Both the position numbers and the translations under genes were made by a program. Below, in pieces: positions 17,548-24,845 of a DNA stretch of 52,331 nucleotides. The notes beneath the pieces are model-generated. The model searched no databases. It worked only from the letters and a program-made list of their open reading frames with translations, and had not been told where the DNA came from. Within the stretch, counting starts at the first letter, position 1; every line of letters starts with the position of its first letter. The DNA is from Bacteriovoracaceae bacterium (GTDB lineage Bacteria; Bdellovibrionota; Bacteriovoracia; Bacteriovoracales; Bacteriovoracaceae), in assembly GCA_021737405.1 (NCBI GenBank), contig JAIPEG010000018.1, forward strand, positions 1-52,331. Reading direction: 5' to 3'.

Positions 17548-18174
17548 CTACTCCCTCAATCGATAGTTCCATAATTTATCAGGAAATGAATCCGAAAAGC
17601 CACTAAAACCACTGGTACTAATGAAACGCCTATTTTTGTCGACATGATCGATAGAGTGAACATATTCAGCATGAGTATCTAGAAGCTCAATTTCCTCGCC
17701 TATATCTTGTGGCGAAATAAACATGGCGTCTTCTCTTATAATAAGGGCCGGATTACCATCATAATCTTTACCTAAGCGCTTCCCTGATTCATTCCAAACA
17801 TTTCTAATCAAAAATGAGATGGCAACTCCTTCAGGACCAACAACTAGATCCATACGGTTATGATTGCTATAGCCTTCATTTTTTAAATAAATTCGAGGGC
17901 CGGCCTTAAATTGATGGGCAGTATGTTTTTTAGAAATCCCCCTAACGCCTGGAAAAGTTGCTCTCCACCAATCATGGGCCTTGTCTCCTGCTGAACCGTA
18001 GTAAAGCTCGAGATTGGAAAGTACAAACTTCTTACCCTTATAAACAATTGTGCATCCAAGAGTGCGATAAAGGGCTTTTTCGGCCTCTGCGAAACAGTGC
18101 TCCTGCAAGGTCTTGCTTGTGATTTCCCCTTCGTTGTTTAAAATATGCTTCAAATCAAAATTATTCCAAATCAT
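17548..18174 (-). CDS. Unknown protein, faintly like alkyladenine DNA glycosylase
   Basis: This 208-residue cytoplasmic protein has no signal peptide. The order of elements LYYGSAGDKAHD, AGPRIYLKNEGYSNHNRMDLVVGPEGVAISFLIRNVW, then a C-terminal domain, recalls methylpurine-DNA glycosylases (E-x-Y-x-G-x-x-D-x-A-x-H and a strand with LLRA). The match is loose and the expected catalytic Glu is shifted. AAAGG precedes the start. It lies 31 bp upstream of the small membrane protein gene on the same strand. Without a profile search the function stays open. Confidence 0.4.
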   Translation of the reverse strand: MIWNNFDLKHILNNEGEITSKTLQEHCFAEAEKALYRTLGCTIVYKGKKFVLSNLELYYGSAGDKAHDWWRATFPGVRGISKKHTAHQFKAGPRIYLKNEGYSNHNRMDLVVGPEGVAISFLIRNVWNESGKRLGKDYDGNPALIIREDAMFISPQDIGEEIELLDTHAEYVHSIDHVDKNRRFISTSGFSGFSDSFPDKLWNYRLRE

Positions 18175-18291
18175 GCGATAAACCTTTTTTTAAAATAATA
18201 TGATCATTGTATTATGACCTAGTTACTTTTGCATCCATCTACGTAGGAGCACCACACTTTTGACAAATCCACTCGCAAGGAGATCCTTCTT

Positions 18292-18570
18292 TTAAGTCTC
18301 TTCTTGGGCCTTTAGCTTTTCGACCTGCTCTCTCTCTTTTAAGCGCTCTTCCCTTTCTTTGTCACCTTCCGCCTTAAGTTCCTTGGCCCTTCGATCCATT
18401 TCTCTGAGTATCGGTGTAAAAGTTTTCTGCATTCGTTCATACTTATTATTATCTTCATAATAGTTTATCAATTTGTTCCATTCCTCCTCGCTAAGAGTAG
18501 CACCCTCTGGTTCTTTGTAGTTAGGGTCTGCTTTCATCTTTTTTTCTTGCTCTTTTTTGTAACGGTTCAT
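18292..18570 (-). CDS. Small charged coiled-coil protein
   Basis: This 92-residue protein is highly charged, with a long predicted coiled coil (about residues 50-92, rich in Glu, Lys and Arg). The start is placed at 18570 because AAGGAGG lies about 5 nt upstream; an in-frame ATG at 18591 has no such site. It follows the lipoprotein gene directly and is probably in the same transcript, starting from palindrome A. Function unknown. Confidence 0.6.
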   Translation of the reverse strand: MNRYKKEQEKKMKADPNYKEPEGATLSEEEWNKLINYYEDNNKYERMQKTFTPILREMDRRAKELKAEGDKEREERLKEREQVEKLKAQEET

Positions 18571-18587
18571 CAAACCTCCTTTTTTGT

Positions 18588-19805
18588 TCACTGGAGTTGT
18601 AGGAACTGAGGTCTGCCAGTTTGAGAGTCAAGACCACCAAAGAAGACAAAACCATTTCTTGTGTCAATGAATCGTATTCCTTGAAGAGGAAGTCGATTTG
18701 TATTTACCTCACCCATTCGCTCCCAACTATAGATTTCTAGATCAGTTGAGTATGCTTGGTTTAAGTCGTAGCGGACAAAGGGAATTTGAGAGTAGCTACT
18801 AACAAAACAGTGCAGTGGATAATTATTATTTCTGCTATACTCAGCCTTTTTAGAATTGGTAGAAAGATGATCAATATTGATCGTTACTTCAAAGCGCTCG
18901 TTAAGCACATTTCGGTAACAGCTTTTTAATTCAAACCCATCCCAGTAAGTGCTAAATACTCCTGATGGATTTACTCCATTTGCGATGATGTATCCCTGGC
19001 GATCTTTGATCATCAAGAAGCGTCCCGTTCGTAAACTAGAGTCATAATATTTTGTTAAAATGATTGGCCTATTGTAATAGAGATTTATGGTCAGGTGGTT
19101 TTCACTCGATCCAGGAGAAATCGATCCAGAGTACACAAAAGAGTCAACGAGAGAGTTGTCGACAAAAGCAAAATATCTCACTTCACGAGTATTGTAGTAA
19201 CGGGCGGTCGTCGCCACATGTAGTTTATTATCTGTGAGACTTAGTGCTGAAGCAAAAGAGCCCACTTGATTTGTCACTAAAACTTTTTCGAAAAATTGAT
19301 TATTCTCTTTATACAAAGACACTAACTGATTATTGCTATCAATATAGAGAATATAAGGTTTACCTTCTCTGGTTCTATGAATTCTAATGGCATTTGATGA
19401 ATGATTACCAGTACGGAAAAAGTAAAAAAGAGTTGTGCTACTTTTTAGATACCACAGTCTCCAGGAACCAGTTTCGTTATTTCCATAATAGAGTCTGTAA
19501 AATTCAGTCCCCATCTCCACATCAAGAACCTTCATCATGAAGGCGACATGGATATTTCCATCAACATAAATGATATCAAGACCCCCAAGATATCCACGTG
19601 GATGTGCGAGGGGAATTTGATGAGTGATAAAGCTAAGATTAGGGATCGTAGGTGTACCGCCTTCTCCAGGGTTTGGTTTCCAAGGTGTGCCACCCTTTGA
19701 TGGAATGGAGGGCTCAGCCTCCACTCCATCATCAGGGGCCCGACATCCAGTCAGAACCAACAACATAAACAAGGAAGAAATAAAGATTACAAGGGTCTCT
19801 TTCAT
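18588..19805 (-). CDS. Lipoprotein with beta-propeller-like repeats
   Basis: This 405-residue protein has a lipoprotein signal with lipobox LTGC (Cys21), then a Pro/Gly/Thr linker (about residues 30-58). A large beta-rich domain follows with recurring blocks such as NIHVAFMMKV, KPYILYIDSN, KLHVATTARY and RPIILTKYYD, like blades of a propeller. It is anchored in a membrane facing the periplasm or surface. No Shine-Dalgarno is visible, and palindrome A (19829-19843) lies 24 bp before the ATG with TATATAAG between. Translation may be leaderless or the gene may be read from upstream. Family unknown. Confidence 0.65.
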   Translation of the reverse strand: MKETLVIFISSLFMLLVLTGCRAPDDGVEAEPSIPSKGGTPWKPNPGEGGTPTIPNLSFITHQIPLAHPRGYLGGLDIIYVDGNIHVAFMMKVLDVEMGTEFYRLYYGNNETGSWRLWYLKSSTTLFYFFRTGNHSSNAIRIHRTREGKPYILYIDSNNQLVSLYKENNQFFEKVLVTNQVGSFASALSLTDNKLHVATTARYYNTREVRYFAFVDNSLVDSFVYSGSISPGSSENHLTINLYYNRPIILTKYYDSSLRTGRFLMIKDRQGYIIANGVNPSGVFSTYWDGFELKSCYRNVLNERFEVTINIDHLSTNSKKAEYSRNNNYPLHCFVSSYSQIPFVRYDLNQAYSTDLEIYSWERMGEVNTNRLPLQGIRFIDTRNGFVFFGGLDSQTGRPQFLQLQ

Positions 19806-19828
19806 GCTTATATATAACCATTTAAGTG

Positions 19829-19843
19829 TCTCAATTTTTGAGA
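19829..19843. promoter_or_regulatory. 15-bp palindrome, site A
   Basis: TCTCAA-TTT-TTGAGA, a perfect 6+3+6 palindrome. It overlaps the stop codon of the small HTH gene and lies upstream of the lipoprotein gene. Read toward that gene, TTGAGA is followed 16 bp later by TATAAG. It is one of six such sites confined to 19.8-28.6 kb. Confidence 0.75.
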
Positions 19844-20097
19844 ATTAGCTTATAGAACTCTTCATTAAGCCCATAACTAATAGAGGTCCCCTCTTCAAAC
19901 TTCACCAAAATCGCTGGACGATAGTCCTTTTGACTCAACAGCTCAGCAATAAGCTTATACTTTTGGGCACGGCTCGGGTTATCGAGAAGCTCACAAAGAG
20001 CGTCTTCGCTTATGCGGTCTTCAGGGAATTTACAGACCCCAATGAGTGCTCTTAAAACCTTATCCGTCTTGGTAAGTGCTAACTGATTTTTTTCCAT
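19831..20097 (-). CDS. Small winged-helix-like protein
   Basis: This 88-residue protein has its start placed at 20097, where GGAGG lies 7 nt upstream; an earlier ATG at 20151 is inside the PEGA gene. The segment from about residue 10 to 55 (KVLRALIG...EDALCELLDNPSRAQKYKLIAELLSQ) looks like a helix-turn-helix followed by a wing. It echoes the N-terminal HTH of the WYL regulator (IIGKSRSQNYKILNNLL), so the two may be distant paralogues. It sits at the end of the LPP20-PEGA unit and may regulate the cluster. Confidence 0.5.
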   Translation of the reverse strand: MEKNQLALTKTDKVLRALIGVCKFPEDRISEDALCELLDNPSRAQKYKLIAELLSQKDYRPAILVKFEEGTSISYGLNEEFYKLILKN

Positions 20098-20120
20098 AAG
20101 AACCTCCGCTTTAAAACTCA

Positions 20121-21815
20121 CTAGAATTCCCAATAGAGCCCGATGCTCCATGAACCTAGGTCAGAGTTTTTAAAGTCATACTTTCGATAATCGATATTAA
20201 GACCAAATTGATGGCCATTATTTCTCTCTGTAAGTCCAATCTGCATGATTGCCTTATAACCAAGCGCTTCTTTTTGGGCCTCAAAGCTTGCAACACGGGT
20301 TTCTGTACTAGGTTTTAAATAACGCACTTGATTTTTTCGCCAAGTATATTCAGGTCCAAACCCTAGGGAGAACTTTTTGTTACGAACAAGATAAAGAGTA
20401 CTATTAACAGACCAAACTTGAGAGACTGTCTCTTTTTCATAATTCTCGCCAGAGAGAGTCACATCTTCATTTTCAAGATGATAGCGATAATCAAATCCAA
20501 GAGCGAGATGACGATAAAAAAAGTACTGATACTGAACAGGGACCAAGACAAACGTTGTTTTTTCATTATCGCCAACCACTGGGTTATAAATCCAGTTATG
20601 GTGAGATGTGTTGTTACTAAGAAAACCTAAGCTAAAGTCTTTCTCTTTTGTTTCTTTTGACTGTTGATTGGTTACTTTTTTAGGAGTGCTCTTTTTAAGA
20701 GTAAAGACCAAAGGAGCATGGTCTTCATTGGCCCTTAAATTTATCGTTTTAATTTGAGAGTCAAAACCTGCCTTTGAAACCTCGACTCTGAGATCCTCAT
20801 TAGGGTAATAAGAAAAATCTTTTAGAGGACTTTTTCCTACCGGGTGACCTTCAATAGAAACCCTAGCACCTGCGGGTTGAGTGATAATAGTAAAGCGCCC
20901 ATTTTTTGGTGTAAGATTTATATCAATCGTTATTGTTTGATCAATCCAAGGACTAATCGATTGAACATGAGTTTGGTAATCACCGTGTTCAATTCTAACG
21001 GTATAATCCCTTCCTACTTTGAGGGGTATTGTTGTTTGATTCTCTGCTTTTTGATTATCAATATAGATTTTTGCATCTCTTGGTTCTAAATCTAGCTTTA
21101 AATACCCAAGGCTCTCTTTAAGATGATAATTGAGAACCGTCTCCTTTCCAGAGACAATAATTTTATCTTTGTGCGGATGGTGTCCCTCCTTTATCAGAGT
21201 CACATGGTACTCTCCAAGAGGAACACGAAATCGCGCATCTCCCGTTCCAATAACACTTCCCTTTCCATCAACTCTTGTTAAAAGAATTTGCGCATTGGAG
21301 GGCACTGTTCTTATGAGTACCTCCCCTAGAGACTTACCTTGAAGCCCATACTCATTTGGAGTAGCAGCTTCTTCATTCTTAAGTGCCCTTAGACGAGCCT
21401 TTTCTTTTGTTATCGCTTCTATGGGATAGATGACTTGACGATAGACAAGATAAGTACCTTTATGCGTTTTCTCTACTTTTTGAAGACCAGGTCTCACATC
21501 TTTTAGAGTAACTGTTTGTGTCTTAATAAAGGAGCGCTCATCTATAGATGTTTTTAAGAGAGAGGCCTGAATACTTTTTTGGCCCTGCTTACTGAAACCA
21601 TAGTTATGTCTAAGGGCCTCATCAATAGCGTGTTGGTAGGACTCTTCCATGGCCTCATTTAGATTCTCCTTTCCTTCACTTACCCCTACGTAATAGTGAT
21701 TCTGACTATCTTTAGAAAAAGATTGAGAGAACCAGTCCCCCGAGGCAAGAAGCCTCGGGGAAGTAGCGGTCATGATGACGATCAAACTTAGAAGGTAATA
21801 CAGGCCGAGCTTCAT
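20121..21815 (-). CDS. LPP20-like/PEGA-repeat/beta-barrel envelope protein
   Basis: The protein has 564 residues. After a signal peptide (LYYLLSLIVIMTATSPRLLA) an LPP20-like domain spans about 40-130. Three PEGA repeats follow (about 163-222, 235-290 and 306-362; each has a strand like VSIEGHPVGKSP). A C-terminal region of alternating aromatic strands ends in YWEF, typical of an outer-membrane barrel. PEGA modules are common in surface and cell-wall-associated proteins. It starts 2 bp after the LPP20 lipoprotein gene with AGGGG as ribosome site. It probably bridges outer membrane and periplasm. Confidence 0.7.
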   Translation of the reverse strand: MKLGLYYLLSLIVIMTATSPRLLASGDWFSQSFSKDSQNHYYVGVSEGKENLNEAMEESYQHAIDEALRHNYGFSKQGQKSIQASLLKTSIDERSFIKTQTVTLKDVRPGLQKVEKTHKGTYLVYRQVIYPIEAITKEKARLRALKNEEAATPNEYGLQGKSLGEVLIRTVPSNAQILLTRVDGKGSVIGTGDARFRVPLGEYHVTLIKEGHHPHKDKIIVSGKETVLNYHLKESLGYLKLDLEPRDAKIYIDNQKAENQTTIPLKVGRDYTVRIEHGDYQTHVQSISPWIDQTITIDINLTPKNGRFTIITQPAGARVSIEGHPVGKSPLKDFSYYPNEDLRVEVSKAGFDSQIKTINLRANEDHAPLVFTLKKSTPKKVTNQQSKETKEKDFSLGFLSNNTSHHNWIYNPVVGDNEKTTFVLVPVQYQYFFYRHLALGFDYRYHLENEDVTLSGENYEKETVSQVWSVNSTLYLVRNKKFSLGFGPEYTWRKNQVRYLKPSTETRVASFEAQKEALGYKAIMQIGLTERNNGHQFGLNIDYRKYDFKNSDLGSWSIGLYWEF

Positions 21816-21817
21816 GC

Positions 21818-22408
21818 TTAAGACCCCTGAAGCTTACGAATTTCGGATTGAAGGTGATCAGTAATCTCTTTTTTAAGCTCAGGACTAATCTCACTTTGCT
21901 TAGCATTGGCGCGCGCAATTGCTTTTCTTAAAGACGATTCTTTGATGGAAACCAACGAGTAGAGACGAAGCTTGTAAATTTTCTCACCGTAAGAATCAAA
22001 AGTTTCCACTTTTTCCCAGTAACGCTTTTCCGTTACAGTGTCCGATGAAAGAGTTTTAGAAATTTCCATCCCATAAAAGCGAGAGAGATCCCCTCCATCT
22101 AAAACCCCTTCTTTAAGGTTTTGAAAGATAAAGCCCATATCATTTGTGATGCGCCTTGAAATCTCAAAGCGAGCATTATTGTCCGAGAGCTTCATTGCTG
22201 CTCCGATTTGAGCATCAGCTTGTACTTCAGCGTAACCGACGACCATGATTTTGCCCTCTTTAGTAAAGGTAGTTTTAGAAAGACTTGCCCATTCAGGCCT
22301 ATCAGAAATTCCGTCCATGCGAGCAAGGACCTTTTCTCCTAAACTTGAACAAGAAGGCATAAATGCCATTAAAAAAATTAGTGATAAGAGGAAGATTACT
22401 TTTTTCAT
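21818..22408 (-). CDS. LPP20-like lipoprotein
   Basis: This 196-residue protein has a lipoprotein signal with lipobox MPSC (Cys20). The domain RPEWASLSKTTFTKEGKIMVVGYAEV and the following helices (AAMKLSDNNARFEISRRI) resemble the LPP20/LptE-associated lipoprotein family. AAGGAGA lies 7 nt before the ATG. It shares the LPP20-type region with the next gene, the PEGA-barrel protein, so the pair may have arisen by duplication and may assemble together. It is inferred to sit on the outer membrane's inner leaflet. Confidence 0.65.
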   Translation of the reverse strand: MKKVIFLLSLIFLMAFMPSCSSLGEKVLARMDGISDRPEWASLSKTTFTKEGKIMVVGYAEVQADAQIGAAMKLSDNNARFEISRRITNDMGFIFQNLKEGVLDGGDLSRFYGMEISKTLSSDTVTEKRYWEKVETFDSYGEKIYKLRLYSLVSIKESSLRKAIARANAKQSEISPELKKEITDHLQSEIRKLQGS

Positions 22409-22428
22409 GTGTGTCTCCTTTTTGAGAA

Positions 22429-22644
22429 TTATTTCTCATTTTCCTGTGTGAGTTTACTTGCCGTGGTTTTGGCAAATTTAATTATCTTTTCTCGTGTTTC
22501 CACAATGGGCTGAGCGTATTCGTCTTTTAGAACAAGTGGTCCTCCAATAAGAATCACAGCGGCCCAAAATAAATAACGGCGTGGGCGCCCTCTTAAGAAG
22601 GTACTTGGTCGCGGTCTTAGAAATGATAGTAGCCATGGTCCCAT
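22429..22644 (-). CDS. Small single-span membrane protein
   Basis: The protein has 71 residues. A strongly basic N terminus (RPRPSTFLRGRPRRY) precedes one transmembrane helix (LFWAAVILIGGPLVL, about residues 25-39) and a charged tail. AAGGAG precedes the ATG. It heads the unit leading into the LPP20 lipoprotein gene, 20 bp before it, and palindrome B lies 46 bp upstream. Function unknown. Confidence 0.55.
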   Translation of the reverse strand: MGPWLLSFLRPRPSTFLRGRPRRYLFWAAVILIGGPLVLKDEYAQPIVETREKIIKFAKTTASKLTQENEK

Positions 22645-22689
22645 TTATTACTCCTTTCGCTTTGTTGCTATTAGCTTGGCCAGAAGGTG

Positions 22690-22704
22690 TCTCAATTTAT
22701 GAGA
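22690..22704. promoter_or_regulatory. 15-bp palindrome, site B
   Basis: TCTCAA-TTT-ATGAGA, with outer G and C extending the symmetry (GTCTCA...TGAGAC). It overlaps the stop codon of the gene at 22697-23545 and lies 46 bp upstream of the small membrane protein gene. TAATAG follows TTGAGA by 16 bp in that direction. Confidence 0.7.
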
Positions 22705-23545
22705 CTAGGCATAGCCTTGTATGACCTGTTACAGATTTTTTTCCATAAAAGCTGGAGGCATTCCTCATGCGAATAACGTTTAAGAGCTTGCTCATGAGCT
22801 TATATATAGGTTTGGGATTAAAAACGAGGTCCGCGGCCTGCACCAAAAATTTTAGGGCCGACTCAACACGTCCTAAAAGGGCCTCAATAATGCCAATAAA
22901 AGTAATGGCCGTAGATTGCTGCTTTCCCTTCTTTAAAAGGTCTTTGAAGTGAGACTTTGCTGATCTTAATAATTCATTGGATTTTTTCCGGTCATAACTT
23001 CGACAGGACCTCGCTTCATCAAATTCTTTGATGCCTTGATAAAGCTTGATCGTATCTTCTAGCCCTGGGTCTTCGTAGAGGTGATCATAAGTGGCCTTAA
23101 AGTACTTAGCAATTCTACGAAGCTTTGCGCTCTCAGCTGATACGGGAGAGCAACTTAGGCCAATTTTCTGTGCTCTTTTGGCATAGATTGAAGCTAGACG
23201 ATCGTAATAGGAAATACATTCTCGATAGTGATAGGCCAGGTTTATGGCGATCACAAAGTTTTCCTTAGGTCCCATAAAGTAAGTGGGGCTCTTCCAATAG
23301 CTTTGAGTTTGCTTAAAGGTAAGAAGGAGCTCTTTATTGGGAGTGTTAGCAGGTCCATGAATGTCATCAAGAAGATCTTGAGTGCGCCCTTCAACTCCTC
23401 CGAGCATAAGAAAGCCTCTCAGACTATCTACGTCTACAGTGAGTGTGCCTAACTCTTTTTTTAATGGACTTTGAGTTGATGTTTCTTGGTGCTGACCTTT
23501 GATCTCACCAAAAAGGCCCTGAAGCCTAGTTCCTCGCAATTTCAT
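22697..23545 (-). CDS. Unknown helical protein, possible TPR-like repeats
   Basis: This 282-residue cytoplasmic protein has no signal peptide. The C-terminal half (about 120-265) is all-helical with a repeat-like spacing (LLRSAKSHFKDLLKKGKQQS, FIGIIEALLGRVESALKFLVQAADLVF), like degenerate TPR units. The N-terminal part (about 35-60) may be a small wall or regulatory segment. GGAGGGG lies before the start. Palindrome C is 41 bp upstream, so this looks like its own transcription unit under the shared regulator. Confidence 0.5.
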   Translation of the reverse strand: MKLRGTRLQGLFGEIKGQHQETSTQSPLKKELGTLTVDVDSLRGFLMLGGVEGRTQDLLDDIHGPANTPNKELLLTFKQTQSYWKSPTYFMGPKENFVIAINLAYHYRECISYYDRLASIYAKRAQKIGLSCSPVSAESAKLRRIAKYFKATYDHLYEDPGLEDTIKLYQGIKEFDEARSCRSYDRKKSNELLRSAKSHFKDLLKKGKQQSTAITFIGIIEALLGRVESALKFLVQAADLVFNPKPIYKLMSKLLNVIRMRNASSFYGKKSVTGHTRLCLVS

Positions 23546-23585
23546 AATGTCCCCTCCGAATAGGGAACATCATCTCTTGGGGCCG

Positions 23586-23600
23586 TCTCAAATTTTGAGA
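23586..23600. promoter_or_regulatory. 15-bp palindrome, site C
   Basis: TCTCAA-ATT-TTGAGA, a perfect palindrome between the WYL regulator's stop (23610) and the start of the helical protein gene at 23545. Confidence 0.75.
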
Positions 23601-23609
23601 ATTACGAAA

Positions 23610-24719
23610 CTAGGAAGCTTTTTTCTTTGTGATATTTCTAAACTTACTTAGAACCTCTCCTCCATAATTGAGAGAAAGAGCGCGCTCGGCCTTTGCAATG
23701 AACTGCTCCCGAAGGGATTTTGGTTCTAGTATTTCTACACATTCTGCATAGGTAAAGAGTTGGCCTATGAACTCATTGGCCTCAGTATAGGTAAAGATAT
23801 ACTCGTGCTCTTCTTCTTCTGTGCTACTCATAAGGCGTGCATTACAAAAGTTCTTCTCAAGAAGAAGCTGCTTAAAGTGGCCATGAACAAGAACTCGCGC
23901 CTCTTTAGGGGTTGAGTTTATAAGCCCACTGGTGAGTTTAAACTGCTCATTGGGATTCCACTTATTCTGACTTGGATAAGTAAATTTCTCTGCACTTTCA
24001 AAGAGATCTTTTATCCGCGACACTTTAAAGTTCTTTTGAATCCAGGAGCCATCCTTTTGTTCTTCTTCACCAAGAAGATAAAGATCGTCTCGATATTGGC
24101 ATAAGGTATAAGGCTTGATTGAACGGCCCTTTTTGGCCTTTATAGGGTCATTGATAGGGTAATTCAGTAAGATTTGGGTTTCATTCAAGAGTGCCTTAAC
24201 GAGCTTTTCAAAAATTACTCGTTGATTCTTGTTATAGGCCTTGGCCTGAACCTTCGCGAGGTAAAAGAATTTTCTCTTGAGCTTATTTAACTGATTGCTT
24301 GTAATATCTAGATCATCTTCAAATTGCGCTCGGCTATAATCGCTATCAAGAAGATAACCCACGTGCTTATAGCATTCTAAGAAAAACTTTCCTTCAAGGG
24401 AGATATTATTCGCGTCCTCCCATGAGTTAGATTTTAACTTATAAGAGACTTTATCATCATTTGCAATACTTCCAAGATCGCCAGAGTCTCCAGCGACAAC
24501 TCCCCCACGCTCTCTAATTTCCACAAGAATAGCATCAGTTGTGGCGGTGCCGTTTAAGAGATTATTAAGAATCTTATAATTTTGAGATCGACTTTTTCCA
24601 ATAATATCAAAGAGCTTCTTTTGAGAGAGCTCAAGGCGGGATGACTTTAAAATAGCGGAGAGGACATTTAAATAGTCTTCCCACGGCTTGGTTCTGTCCT
24701 TCTTTGTGTCTTTTGGCAT
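23610..24719 (-). CDS. WYL-domain transcriptional regulator
   Basis: The protein has 369 residues. An N-terminal winged-helix-like region (about 10-70, LSQKKLFDIIGKSRSQNYKIL) is followed by a helical linker. A WYL-type core (about 205-255) has CQYRDDLYLLGEEEQ and then NFKVSRIKDLF, and a C-terminal extension carries LREQFIAKAERAL (about 340-355), as in WYL proteins. Such regulators sense ligands, often nucleic-acid-derived, and frequently repress defence or stress loci. It is divergent from the tandem AAA+ gene with palindrome G between them, so it is the best candidate to bind TCTCAA-N3-TTGAGA. Confidence 0.75.
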   Translation of the reverse strand: MPKDTKKDRTKPWEDYLNVLSAILKSSRLELSQKKLFDIIGKSRSQNYKILNNLLNGTATTDAILVEIRERGGVVAGDSGDLGSIANDDKVSYKLKSNSWEDANNISLEGKFFLECYKHVGYLLDSDYSRAQFEDDLDITSNQLNKLKRKFFYLAKVQAKAYNKNQRVIFEKLVKALLNETQILLNYPINDPIKAKKGRSIKPYTLCQYRDDLYLLGEEEQKDGSWIQKNFKVSRIKDLFESAEKFTYPSQNKWNPNEQFKLTSGLINSTPKEARVLVHGHFKQLLLEKNFCNARLMSSTEEEEHEYIFTYTEANEFIGQLFTYAECVEILEPKSLREQFIAKAERALSLNYGGEVLSKFRNITKKKAS

Positions 24720-24780
24720 ACCTCACTTATCGGACAATTTTAGTCAAACATAAGGCCTTTTTGCCTCGTAAGTACTTGAA

Positions 24781-24795
24781 TCTCGATTCTTGAGA
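24781..24795. promoter_or_regulatory. 15-bp palindrome, site G
   Basis: TCTCGA-TTC-TTGAGA, with one mismatch from a perfect palindrome. It lies in the divergent region between the WYL regulator (start 24719) and the AAA+ gene (start 24846), placed to control both. TATATA follows on the plus strand. Confidence 0.7.
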
Positions 24796-24845
24796 CAGCT
24801 AATTGTTTATATAGGTCTGTAATCCCAATATCTAAGGAGAGGTCA

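Noticed and set aside
22414..22427. A seventh palindrome-like sequence, TCTCCTTTTTGAGA, upstream of the LPP20 gene
   Set aside because: It has 14 rather than 15 bases and one half is simply the AAGGAGA ribosome site, so it may be chance.
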